Shown here piece by piece: positions 36,301 through 44,708 of a DNA stretch of 64,000 bases. The notes beneath the pieces are model-generated. The model was given only the letters and a program-made list of their open reading frames with translations, made no database searches and was not told the DNA's origin. The DNA comes from DUPU01 sp050952465 (GTDB lineage: Bacteria > Bacillota > Dehalobacteriia > Dehalobacteriales > Dehalobacteriaceae). The translations under genes and the position numbers were made by a program. The stretch is taken from contig JBMNKZ010000007.1 of NCBI GenBank assembly GCA_050952465.1, positions 124,001-188,000 of the forward strand, written 5' to 3'. How positions within the stretch are numbered: the first letter of the stretch is position 1; each line of letters opens with the position of its first letter.

Positions 36301-37569
36301 ACCTGAATTTTCTGCTGAATTTCTCGGAAAAGAAATAATAAATCTTGTCCCCTGGGGAGATGAGTCTACCTTAACTTTGGCATTGTAACTATCTAGAATT
36401 TTAAAACAGACGGATAGTCCTAAACCCGTGCCATTTTCCTTAGTAGTGAGAAAGGGTGTCCCCAGATCATTAATAATTTCTTCAGGAATTCCATTTCCGG
36501 TATCCTTTATCTCCAGGGCAGCCCCCGTTTCTTCCATAAAGGTGCGGATTTCCAGAACTCCTCCTGCTTTCATGGCTTCTAATCCATTTTTTGAGAGATT
36601 TAAAATTACCTGACGAATATCTTTAGGATCAACTAAAATATTTTCAATTTCACCGGGGTGAAAAATAATGTCCTTATCTTCCTTTACGGCATCCGCTTGG
36701 AGTAACGGATAGAGAGCATTGATAATACTATTTAAGTTATGTTTTTGTACATTTTTATCCTTGTCTCTAGCCAGGGAAAGATATTCACTGATAATATCAT
36801 TAGCACGATCTAACTCATCGATCATTATGTTAAAATAATCGTTATATGATTGAAAATCATTTTTACTTTGAAGCAGTTGGATAAACCCTCTAACCGTTGT
36901 CATGGGATTTCTCACTTCATGGGCAATACCTGCAGCCATTTGACTTATTAATTTAAGCCGGTCAAATTTGGTAATAGCATTACTATACTTCCAATCATAT
37001 TTACTTTTTATAAATGAAAATTGATGATTGTTTACCACATCTAATATTTCATGTATCCCACATTGCCCTAGTCGATATGGGCATAAAGCAATCATTTTAA
37101 GTTTGCCGATTTCCCTTTCAATATCCGCTTCATAATCCAAAAAAGTTTTCCAAAGTCTTTTATTCAACCAAGTGGTACTCCCACATAATCTAAGTCCTTC
37201 ATAGCCTTTTGTTATGGCATAATTAATTTTAGCCAGCCAACCTTCCAGCACTTCTTCTCCCCGAAAATAACCGTTCTTTGTATACCAATTAGAATCATGA
37301 ATAATCTCAATTTGGGATAAATAAGTTTCGTATTCAGGAATCGCATTTTTCAGAACCTCGGCGGCTTCATCAACACTTATGGGATCGGAAACAACCCACA
37401 TGCAGAACTCGTTATTTTCCAAACCAGCTTTAAAATAAGGAACTAATATATCAACCAGGTCATCGTTGGTTTCATAAAAACCGCATATATGTGTTCCCCA
37501 AGGAATATCATCAATAAATGTAATTCCGGTTTTCCTTATATTAATATCATCCATAACCTGAATCCCCAT
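36268..37569 (-). CDS. MEDS-domain sensor histidine kinase
   Basis: 433 residues from ATG 37569, which follows GGAGGGGAAAT; an in-frame start at 37605 has none. N-terminal MEDS sensory domain (about 8-175; GTHICGFYETNDDLVDILVPY, split here), HisKA with the phospho-acceptor His in GIAHEVRNPMTTV (about 215), and HATPase_c (NGLEAMKAGG, DTGNGIPEE, GTGLGLSVC). Cytosolic, no membrane helices; no response regulator beside it. The final about ten residues (NSGKFRDGS) and stop come from a REP unit, so the natural C-terminus was probably replaced. Confidence 0.93.
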   Translation of the reverse strand: MGIQVMDDINIRKTGITFIDDIPWGTHICGFYETNDDLVDILVPYFKAGLENNEFCMWVVSDPISVDEAAEVLKNAIPEYETYLSQIEIIHDSNWYTKNGYFRGEEVLEGWLAKINYAITKGYEGLRLCGSTTWLNKRLWKTFLDYEADIEREIGKLKMIALCPYRLGQCGIHEILDVVNNHQFSFIKSKYDWKYSNAITKFDRLKLISQMAAGIAHEVRNPMTTVRGFIQLLQSKNDFQSYNDYFNIMIDELDRANDIISEYLSLARDKDKNVQKHNLNSIINALYPLLQADAVKEDKDIIFHPGEIENILVDPKDIRQVILNLSKNGLEAMKAGGVLEIRTFMEETGAALEIKDTGNGIPEEIINDLGTPFLTTKENGTGLGLSVCFKILDSYNAKVKVDSSPQGTRFIISFPRNSAENSGGNSGKFRDGS

Positions 37570-37876
37570 ATTTCCCCTCCGAAGATGAAAAAAATTATGT
37601 AGCAATTTCTTAATTCGACAGTTTGGTAAAAAGTCCTTTTTATGGGGATAGGTTTATGCTCAGAGCACTTGAACAATCAGTCAACCTGTTTGGTTAGCGT
37701 TCTTCTTAAGAAAACCTTATAGGGATAGTTTAGCGAACCAGAAAACTTTCACCCATTAAACCTAATAATGATTACTATTATTAAATATTTTTAGGGCATT
37801 GGCAAAATCATGCAGGAGTTTTTAAGTATTTGGGGAAATAATATATCCAAAGTCTAATTGAAAGGATAAAAGGTTA
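37570..37876. other. Intergenic region between divergent genes
   Basis: 307 bases between the histidine kinase and hrb. I see no gene or clear operator; promoters for both directions must lie here, but none stands out. Confidence 0.4.
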
Positions 37877-38587
37877 ATGGATGCAAAAATATTTCATAAA
37901 GTAAGCTATGGCCTTTACGTGATAGGTTCTGCTAAAGACGGAGCCTATAATGGACAGATTGCCAATACATTTTTCCAGATTTCTTCTGAACCCGCTACCG
38001 TAGCAATTAGCATAAACAAAAAGAATTTAACCCATGAGTTCATTAAAAAAAGTAACATTTTTTCCGTATCTATCCTGCCAAAATCCGTGCCCTTAAGTTT
38101 TGTGGGACATTTTGGTTTTAAGTCAGGCCGGGAAATGGATAAGTACCAAGGCCTTTCATTTAAAAAGGGTGTTACCGGCAGCCCTGTTCTTTTAGAAAAT
38201 ACACTAGGGTATTTGGAAGCGGAAGTAATCAATAGTATAGACGTTGAGACCCACACTATTTTTATTGGTAAGGTGGTGGAAGCAGAGGTATTAAGCCAGG
38301 AAGAACCCATGACTTATGCCTATTATCATCAGGTTAAGCGAGTTAGTGTACATGCTGCATCTCCTAACATAAAAGAAGATAAAAAAGAGGAAAAAGAAAA
38401 ACAAGAGAAAAAGGAGGAAAATAATATGAAAAAATATGTTTGCGAAGTATGCGGTTATGTTTATGATCCGGCCCAAGGCGATCCTGATTCCGGTATCGCT
38501 CCGGGAACTGCCTTTGAAGATATTCCCGATGATTGGGTATGCCCGATTTGCGGAGTGGGCAAGGATCAGTTTACTCCTCAGGAATAA
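37877..38587 (+). CDS. hrb: High molecular weight rubredoxin (flavin reductase-rubredoxin fusion)
   Basis: 236 residues. N-terminal FMN-binding flavin-reductase domain (about 1-160), a highly charged Lys/Glu linker (about 165-183), and a C-terminal rubredoxin (184-236) with both iron-binding pairs, CEVCGYVYD and CPICGVGKD. In Moorella, Hrb passes electrons from NADH to a flavodiiron protein in NO/O2 reduction. It is followed 51 bases later by superoxide reductase, forming an oxidative-stress operon. An internal ribosome site (AAGGAGG, 38411-38417) precedes an in-frame ATG at 38426 that would give a free 53-residue rubredoxin. Confidence 0.95.
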   Translation: MDAKIFHKVSYGLYVIGSAKDGAYNGQIANTFFQISSEPATVAISINKKNLTHEFIKKSNIFSVSILPKSVPLSFVGHFGFKSGREMDKYQGLSFKKGVTGSPVLLENTLGYLEAEVINSIDVETHTIFIGKVVEAEVLSQEEPMTYAYYHQVKRVSVHAASPNIKEDKKEEKEKQEKKEENNMKKYVCEVCGYVYDPAQGDPDSGIAPGTAFEDIPDDWVCPICGVGKDQFTPQE

Positions 38588-38638
38588 AGCAAGAGAAATA
38601 GGTTAGGTGAAATCCAAAACAATTGAGGAGAGGATAAA

Positions 38639-39025
38639 ATGACTAAATTAAGAGAACTATACAAGTGTAGTGTGTGTGGTAATGTGGTGGAAATAGTTCA
38701 TCCGGGGGCACCTGCCCTGGTTTGCTGTGGCAAATCTATGGATAAAATGGAAGCTAAATCCCAGGATAAAGGTAATGAAAAGCATGTTCCCGTGGTGACA
38801 GCTCTTCCCACGGGAGGCATAGAAGTTAAAGTAGGCGATGTAGAACACCCCATGGAGGAAAAACACTATATTGGTTTTATCGAAGTCCTGACACAAGACC
38901 GGGTAATGCGGGTTGAATTAAATCCCGGTGAAAAGCCCTATGCTAAGTTTTGCACCAATATAGAAAATGTCATTGAAGTTAGAGAGTATTGCAATATTCA
39001 TGGGTTGTGGAAAAAGCAAATTTAA
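38639..39025 (+). CDS. dfx: Desulfoferrodoxin (superoxide reductase, 2Fe type)
   Basis: 128 residues. The N-terminal desulforedoxin domain has the four iron cysteines (C10, C13, C29, C30). The C-terminal domain has the Glu-Lys-His loop (E47, K48, H49), H70 and H76, and a Cys/His pair near the end (REYCNIHGLW), making the catalytic centre II that reduces superoxide to peroxide. Rubredoxin is the usual electron donor, matching the hrb gene directly upstream. ATG with GAGGAGAGG upstream. Confidence 0.96.
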   Translation: MTKLRELYKCSVCGNVVEIVHPGAPALVCCGKSMDKMEAKSQDKGNEKHVPVVTALPTGGIEVKVGDVEHPMEEKHYIGFIEVLTQDRVMRVELNPGEKPYAKFCTNIENVIEVREYCNIHGLWKKQI

Positions 39026-39108
39026 AAACCCTAAAGTCCATTTTAATTATTGGGTGAAAACTATTTATTAATATTCTATTATGATTGATAAATACGGTTA
39101 TTGATATT

Positions 39109-39145
39109 AAGACAAGGGAGATGCCATCTTCCTTGTCTTTTTTTA
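39109..39145 (+). terminator. Terminator after hrb-dfx
   Basis: 9-bp stem AAGACAAGG/CCTTGTCTT, 13-nt loop, T-run of eight. The rest of the 322-bp interval before the DUF4317 gene shows no gene. Confidence 0.9.
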
Positions 39146-39350
39146 ATAAAATGAGTTTTTACCTCTTATAACTCTAATGCACCGGTAATGATTAGAACCA
39201 TCTATTTTTTCGGGAGGAAATAGGAGACTGTACAACTCCTCCGGACTAAACGCAGGTACTTTTTATTGACTGTAAACAATGAAATCTGCTATTTTAATAT
39301 AACGAGGCGTTAGATGACTGTTATAAGCGCAACATAGGAGGAACAAAGTG

Positions 39351-39683
39351 ATGAATAAACATGATGCAGCAAGTATCCGTAAAGAATTTAAACCAGATAA
39401 TACGAAACTAAAACTCGGTGATGTTGTAAGTATTTATGTTAAATGGGAACATAAACAAATCATTGGTATCGAAAAAGAACAATTTAGCTTGATGGATACA
39501 CAGAAGCAAGAACTTTATTTAAAGAATTTCAAAAAGATACTTACCGGACAACTTGATTCCAAAGTATTCGATCTGGAATTTTCGGATAATAAGTTAGGGC
39601 AAAACCCTACCCAGGGAGCGTTAATCGATACACTTGAATCAGGCAATTTTATGGAACAAGTTGAAGAAATAGCCCATAAAATC
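39351..39683 (+). pseudogene. DUF4317-family gene truncated by IS3 copy B
   Basis: ATG with AGGAGG eight bases upstream opens a frame of 111 host codons (MNKHDAASIRKEFKPDN, FKKILTGQLDSKVFDLEF) that fits the N-terminus of DUF4317 proteins, which are normally about 400 residues. The frame then enters the IS end and stops (HKI, then YNVPID from the IS). The 3-prime part is not found on the other side of the IS. Function of DUF4317 is unknown. Confidence 0.75.
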
Positions 39684-39767
39684 TATAATGTACCCATAGA
39701 TTAAGACACGAAATTACAAAACTAAATGAACCTGATATAATAAAGGCAGAAAACTGCCGGACGGAGA

Positions 39768-40118
39768 GTGGTTCAAAAAATGCAAAAAAGACAATTTACA
39801 GCCGAGTTTAAGACAAGAATTGTATTAGAAGTGCTACGAGAAGAAAAGCAACTAAACGAGCTGGCAAAGGAACATGATATAAGTCCGAACCAGTTGCGTA
39901 ACTGGAAAAAAGAGTTTATTGAAAACGCATCTAAAGCGTTCTCTGGCAGCAGACTGGAAAAAGAGCAAAAACGACAACAAAAAGAACAAATGATAGAGAA
40001 ACAGGAACTAATGGCAAAAGTCGGCCAACTCACTATTGAGAATGAGTGGCTTAAAAAAAAATCTGTTGAAATGTTTGGACCAGACTACGAAAAAAGGTTT
40101 AATAAGCCACCATTCTAA
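39768..40118 (+). CDS. IS3-family OrfA, copy B
   Basis: 116 residues, identical to the OrfA products of copies A and C: HTH_Tnp_1 domain and a charged coiled coil. It ends in the +1-offset overlap with orfB, in which A9 (40053-40061) and A6 runs occur. Confidence 0.92.
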   Translation: MVQKMQKRQFTAEFKTRIVLEVLREEKQLNELAKEHDISPNQLRNWKKEFIENASKAFSGSRLEKEQKRQQKEQMIEKQELMAKVGQLTIENEWLKKKSVEMFGPDYEKRFNKPPF

Positions 40119-40920
40119 GCTAACTATAAAAGCGCAATGTAAAATACTGGGCATTAATCGAACCAGCGTTTATTATACACCTGCTACAGGAAATACGGAG
40201 TATGAGGAGCTGGTAAAAAGCCGAATTGACTACTGGCATACCAAAATGTGTTATTTGGGAGTGAGACGGCTTAAAAGTAAGCTTCAGAATGAAGGCATCC
40301 GAATCGGCCGGAAACTGATTCGACGATATATGGAAGAAATGGGTATATACTGCATCTATCCGAAGCCTAATCTCTCCAAACGTAACAAAGAACATAAGGT
40401 ATTCCCGTATCTGCTGAGGAATATTGCCATTACCAGGCCTAATCAGGTATGGGCAATTGATCTCACTTACATTAAAATGGGCAAAAGCCATATGTATTTA
40501 ACTGCTATTATAGACTGGTACAGCCGGTATCTCGTAGGATGGGAGCTATCGGATACGTTAGATACGGCTCCTGTATTAGCAGCGGTAAAGAAGGCAATTG
40601 CAGTACATGGAAGACCTGAAATCATCAATTCAGATCAGGGAAGTCAATTTACCAGCGAGGATTATACCGGATTCCTACGACAGGAAAGCATCCGCCAAAG
40701 CATGGATGGAAAAGCAAGATGGGTGGATAACGTTATCATCGAGCGCTGGTTTAGAAGCTTAAAATGTGACAATATTTACATTAATGAATATCAAAATCCT
40801 AAACAGTTAAGAGCTGGTATAGGGGCATATGTACAAGAATACAACATGGACAGGCCACACCAGTCATTGGATTATCTTACCCCTTATTTAGCTTATACCA
40901 ACCTGGGACATGCAGCGTAA
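40036..40920 (+). CDS. IS3-family transposase OrfB, copy B
   Basis: 294 residues, identical to the other copies, with an intact DDE core (AIDLTYI, NSDQGSQF, IIERWFRS). In the fused reading, DYEK from orfA would run into GLISHHSKLTIKAQ of orfB, the usual joint in this family, which supports a frameshifted OrfAB product. Confidence 0.92.
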   Translation: MRMSGLKKNLLKCLDQTTKKGLISHHSKLTIKAQCKILGINRTSVYYTPATGNTEYEELVKSRIDYWHTKMCYLGVRRLKSKLQNEGIRIGRKLIRRYMEEMGIYCIYPKPNLSKRNKEHKVFPYLLRNIAITRPNQVWAIDLTYIKMGKSHMYLTAIIDWYSRYLVGWELSDTLDTAPVLAAVKKAIAVHGRPEIINSDQGSQFTSEDYTGFLRQESIRQSMDGKARWVDNVIIERWFRSLKCDNIYINEYQNPKQLRAGIGAYVQEYNMDRPHQSLDYLTPYLAYTNLGHAA

Positions 40921-41200
40921 TTGACCGCCGACCTTGACTTTGTGTCCGGCAAATGGTGTAAAGATGCGATGCGGGCGGGATGAGGTTATGAATGAAACTG
41001 ATATCTCCCCCGCAAATCGTGCAAGCATACCATTTGCCAGCCCCAAACTCAAGGCAACCTGCTAATCGCAGGCGGCTGCTTATGTGAACAAATCAAAAAA
41101 ATGAAACGGGACGAACAAGGTTATGAAATGGGGATATCTGGCACATTTAGATTTTGAAATTTGTGTCTTGACAAAGGGGACACTTTAATTTTGTTAAGTC

Positions 41201-41434
41201 TTATTTGGCTCTTACTTGAGATTTTTTTACTTCATACCCTAGTGCAGTAATGGCATTTTCAATTTTTTCTATTGATAGCTTTTCGGGATCAAAGTTTAAT
41301 TTTACTTTACTTGAGTTAAATAATACACTTACACTTTCTTTATCTACACCTTCTAAAGATTTAACTGCGTTGTCAATTTTTTGCATACATGATGGACAAG
41401 TTAAGGGTTCTAATTGAATAGTTGCTTTTTGCAT
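41201..41434 (-). CDS. Heavy-metal-associated (HMA) domain protein, CopZ-like
   Basis: 77 residues from ATG 41434, correctly spaced from AAAGGAG; an ATG two codons earlier is too close. A single HMA fold with the metal-binding motif LTCPSCMQKID (CxxC). It probably delivers a soft metal ion to the P1B-ATPase encoded just upstream on the same strand. An FNR/HcpR-like box lies about 95 bases upstream of its start. Its end lies 13 bases from the end of IS copy B, without damage. Confidence 0.9.
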   Translation of the reverse strand: MQKATIQLEPLTCPSCMQKIDNAVKSLEGVDKESVSVLFNSSKVKLNFDPEKLSIEKIENAITALGYEVKKSQVRAK

Positions 41435-41529
41435 TTTCATCTCTCCTTTTATTCATTATTTTTATTTACTTAAACATGCAATTCATAATCTTTATAATTA
41501 TATATTACTTTATTGTTGTTCAAATTAGA

Positions 41530-41543
41530 TTGATTTACGTCAA
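41530..41543. promoter_or_regulatory. FNR/HcpR-like box upstream of the HMA gene
   Basis: TTGAT-TTAC-GTCAA, a 14-bp dyad of the CRP/FNR type with one half-site mismatch between arms. It resembles the perfect box at 43877-43890 in the same cluster. Confidence 0.55.
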
Positions 41544-41569
41544 AATTATTATTTTTATATTTAAGATTG

Positions 41570-43429
41570 TTATCTTAATCTGTACCGTAAGAGTCTCATA
41601 CCGTTTAAGATTACGGCTAAGATACTTAGTTCGTGAACTAACATCCCAATTGACATGTTCATCCATTCACTGAAGAATAAAGCGGTAAGCAGAACTAATA
41701 CAACTCCTATGGCGATAACAATATTTTGACGCATGTTATTGGCTGTTGCTTTTGTTAGACCTAATGCATGGGGTAAGCGGCTGAAGTCTGAATTCATTAA
41801 GACAACATCTGAAGTTTCAATGGCTACGTCTGTACCACTTCCCATAGCAATGCCGATATCTGCTAGAGCCAGTGAAGGACTATCGTTTACTCCGTCTCCA
41901 ACAAATGCGACAATTTGGCCTTTAGCTTGTAACTCTTCAATATAGGCTGATTTATCTTCCGGTAACATGTGTCCGTGGGCTTCTGTCAATCCAAGTTCAC
42001 GTGCTACTAAATCAACTGTTCCTTGGTTATCACCTGAAAGAACTATTAGACTTTTAACACCTAATTTTTTTAGTTTTTGGAGATCTTCTTTTACACCTGG
42101 ACGAATTTGGTCGCGAATACCCATTAATACTTTTAATTCACCATCAACTGACGTTAGAACAAGTGAGTTTCCCTTTTGTTCAAATCGAGCAATATCTTCA
42201 CGTACTTTTTCATTTAAATGAACATTTTCTTGTTCCATCAGGCAACATTACCAACTGCGACTCTATGACCGTCTACACCTAGCGACAATTCCGCCGCCTT
42301 TTACAACATCTGTGTTTTCAACTGTATAGAGTTTTGTGTCTCCAATGTGTTCTACAACTGCTTTAGCTAATGGATGGTCTGATTCACTTTCAACACTTGC
42401 CAGGTAACCTAATACTTCATCAATGTTGTTTGCATAAAATTCTCTGTCAGCTACTTTAGGATTTCCTATTGTTAATGTACCTGTTTTGTCAAATACTACT
42501 GCATCAACATTACTAAAATCGTGAATGACTTCACTGCCTTTTAGAAGAACACCATTTCGTGCTCCATTACCAATGCCTGCAACGTTTGAAACAGGTACAC
42601 CGATAACCAATGCCCCTGGGCAGCCGAGAACTAAGATTGTAATTGCAAGTTCAATATCTCGTGAAAATAACCATACAATAATAGCAAGGACTAAAACAGC
42701 CGGTGTGTAGTATTTAGAAAATCTATCAATAAAACGTTCGGCTTCTGATTTTGAATCTTGTGCTTCTTCAACTAACTCAATAATTTTACCAAAAGTAGTA
42801 TCCTCGCCGACGCGATCAGCAACAATTTGAATGGTTCCATTTTCTAAAATCGTTCCGGCATAAACTTCCGAATCTTTCTTTTTACCTACCGGAACTGATT
42901 CACCGGTAATACTTGCTTCATTAATATGACCTTCACCTGTTAAAACAGTACCATCAACTGGCACTTTTGCACCGGTTTTAACCAGTAAAATATCACCTAC
43001 GTCAACTTCATCTACTTCTACCTCTTCAAATTCCCCATTTTCCATTTGTTTCAAGGCACTTTCCGGTGCCATTTCAGTTAATTCTTTAATCGCAGAACGA
43101 GTTTTATTCAATGTACGTTGCTCGAGGAAAGCTCCAAATAAGAATAAGAATGTCACAATAGCTGATTCTTCAAAGTTTTTAATTAGAAATGCCCCGATAA
43201 CTGCAATAGTAACTAAAACATCAATACTGACGACTTTGACTTTTAATGCTTGATACGCTTGGATTGCAATAGGTGCAACCCCTAAAACGGAAGCGATAAT
43301 TAACGCCCAATGAAATATATCTGCATTTCCGAAACCCAGTTGACTGGTGAATGCAATCGCAATTAAAACTGCACTAATTAATGTTATGTGATTTTTCTTG
43401 CTTAATATAAATCTCTGCAATTTCATCAC
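41570..43429 (-). pseudogene. P1B-type heavy-metal ATPase, interrupted by two compensating frameshifts
   Basis: The 5-prime part (42263-43429) encodes membrane helices, the actuator motif TGES, the DKTGT phosphorylation site and SDHPLA. The 3-prime part (41570-42238) encodes the GDGVNDSP hinge and the last helices. Between them the frame is shifted after IVA and restored before MEQEN; reading the middle frame gives GVDGHRVAVGNVA, so one extra and one missing base, about 50 bases apart, explain the break. The intramembrane motif is CPG, not CPC, CPH or SPC. Either a recent pseudogene or sequencing error. No N-terminal HMA domain; the HMA protein is separate. Confidence 0.85.
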
Positions 43430-43499
43430 CTTCTTTTTTAATTATCATCTTCTCTATACTGTTCTTTAGTATAATATTGTTATTTAATAATCAATCTAC

Positions 43500-43802
43500 T
43501 TAAGCTTGATATGCTTTATCTACTTCAGCTAACATTTTGTAAACTGCTTCATAACTTTCACATACATCTAATGGGACAGTGTAGTTATTAGTGATTTCAC
43601 GTAACTTGGCAAATTCGACCCTTAACTCAGGCCTTTCTAACCCTGCTTCTTTGATTTTCTTATTGATTGTATCAAATAATTTATGAACTTCATGGAATTC
43701 TGGGTGACTACCTCCATGAACCCGTGCTACAACCGGTACATATTGTTCCAATGTTTTAAAATGACGTTCCCTTACTTCATTAAATGTTAAATGTTTAGAC
43801 AT
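43500..43802 (-). CDS. Small hemerythrin-like protein related to RIC/ScdA
   Basis: 100 residues. The pattern YVPVVARVHGGSHPEFHEVHKLF, shown here split as VHGGSHPEFHEVH, with downstream acidic residues matches one half of the di-iron domain of iron-sulfur-cluster repair proteins (ScdA/YtfE/RIC). The protein is too short for the full four-helix domain, so it may dimerise. It heads the metal-ATPase cluster, with a perfect FNR-type box 75 bases upstream, suggesting a nitrosative or redox stress role. ATG with AAGGAG upstream. Confidence 0.8.
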   Translation of the reverse strand: MSKHLTFNEVRERHFKTLEQYVPVVARVHGGSHPEFHEVHKLFDTINKKIKEAGLERPELRVEFAKLREITNNYTVPLDVCESYEAVYKMLAEVDKAYQA

Positions 43803-43876
43803 ATTTTCTCCTTCTTTCTTAATTATTCTTATTATTTATGTTGTGCTCATTTTATCATGAAGTTTTAAAAAAAGAA

Positions 43877-43890
43877 TTGATTTAAATCAA
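43877..43890. promoter_or_regulatory. Perfect FNR-type box
   Basis: TTGAT-TTAA-ATCAA, the exact CRP/FNR-family palindrome, between the hemerythrin-like gene (minus) and the tetraheme cytochrome gene (plus). A weaker half-match TTACG-ATAA-ATCAA lies at 44084-44097, close to the cytochrome start. The remaining bases of this 332-bp interval hold no convincing gene. Confidence 0.65.
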
Positions 43891-44134
43891 AATTTGTAAA
43901 AATTACTAATAAAATAAACTGTAAGCAGCTATAGCCGATTAAATAGATTATTACAACAAACATCGCTATGCTTCCCAAGCAAAGCATTCTCAATATACAT
44001 TTCTTTGTGCCCTTCTCCTGGGCCGTATTTTTGCTTCTGTATATTACTTTTCCCAAAAACAACAAGGCTTAGCGCATAGTTTTTTACGATAAATCAATAA
44101 TAAGATAATAACCTTTAAAAAGGGTGTAAGCAAA

Positions 44135-44602
44135 ATGAGTCGACCCGTTAAAACTTTTTTAAGTTTATTGGGAATTTTAATTGCGTCTTACACATTATTT
44201 ATGGCCTTGTACTTTCCCACCTCTGAGCCATCGTTTTGTGCTACATGCCATTATATTAAGCCATACGTTAACTCCTGGGAAAACCAGTCTCATAAAGATG
44301 TGAAATGTTTGTTTTGCCATGAGAAGCGTGGCTTCCTTGGGAAAATTGATTCAAAATCAAGAGGATTAAATTATTTTTATCAAGAGGTTACCAATCAAAG
44401 GACGACAATTATTTCACACGCTAAGATTTTTGAACAAAATTGTATTGCCTGCCATTTGAAAGATAATAAAGGTTACCTTACAGCACCGGTCTTAGACTTA
44501 GACCACTTCAACTATCTTCAGCAAGATAGATCTTGTCTTGAATGCCATCGAGATACTGGCCATAAGGTTAATATTTTTTCAGAGGACAAATTTAATAAAT
44601 AA
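44135..44602 (+). CDS. NapC/NrfH-like membrane-anchored tetraheme cytochrome c
   Basis: 155 residues with an N-terminal membrane anchor (about 7-28) and four CxxCH heme motifs (CATCH, CLFCH, CIACH, CLECH) plus distal His residues. Family members oxidise menaquinol and feed periplasmic reductases such as NrfA. No catalytic partner is adjacent, so its acceptor is unknown. ATG with AAGGGTG upstream. Confidence 0.92.
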   Translation: MSRPVKTFLSLLGILIASYTLFMALYFPTSEPSFCATCHYIKPYVNSWENQSHKDVKCLFCHEKRGFLGKIDSKSRGLNYFYQEVTNQRTTIISHAKIFEQNCIACHLKDNKGYLTAPVLDLDHFNYLQQDRSCLECHRDTGHKVNIFSEDKFNK

Positions 44603-44611
44603 GGGAAATAA

Positions 44612-44648
44612 AAAATCCCCACCCAATACAAGGAGCAAGGATTTTATT
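44612..44648 (+). terminator. Possible terminator after the cytochrome gene
   Basis: Stem AAAATCC/GGATTTT with a 20-nt loop, followed by ATTAT; weak T-tract. Confidence 0.4.
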
Positions 44649-44708
44649 ATCTTCGAACATACGACTCAAGGATGAATGTTAATAGCCTTGTCCGCCATAC
44701 TAAAGATG

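Larger units (their letters stand above)
39684..41187 (+). mobile_element. IS3-family insertion sequence, copy B (1504 bp)
   Basis: Same ends and apparently the same sequence as copies A and C. Unlike those, its flanking triplets differ (ATC at 39681-39683, ATT at 41188-41190), so it lacks a target duplication. This suggests that recombination between IS copies, or a deletion, joined unrelated flanks. The 3-prime tail hairpin lies at 40948-41038. Confidence 0.95.

Noticed and set aside
39768..40118. 86-codon and 123-codon antisense frames repeated in all three IS3 copies
   Set aside because: They repeat only because the IS repeats; they are shadows of orfA and orfB.
43865..44065. 66-codon hydrophobic frame on the minus strand between the hemerythrin-like gene and the cytochrome gene
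   Set aside because: No ribosome site before its start, very AT-rich, and it covers the FNR-type box; more likely non-coding.
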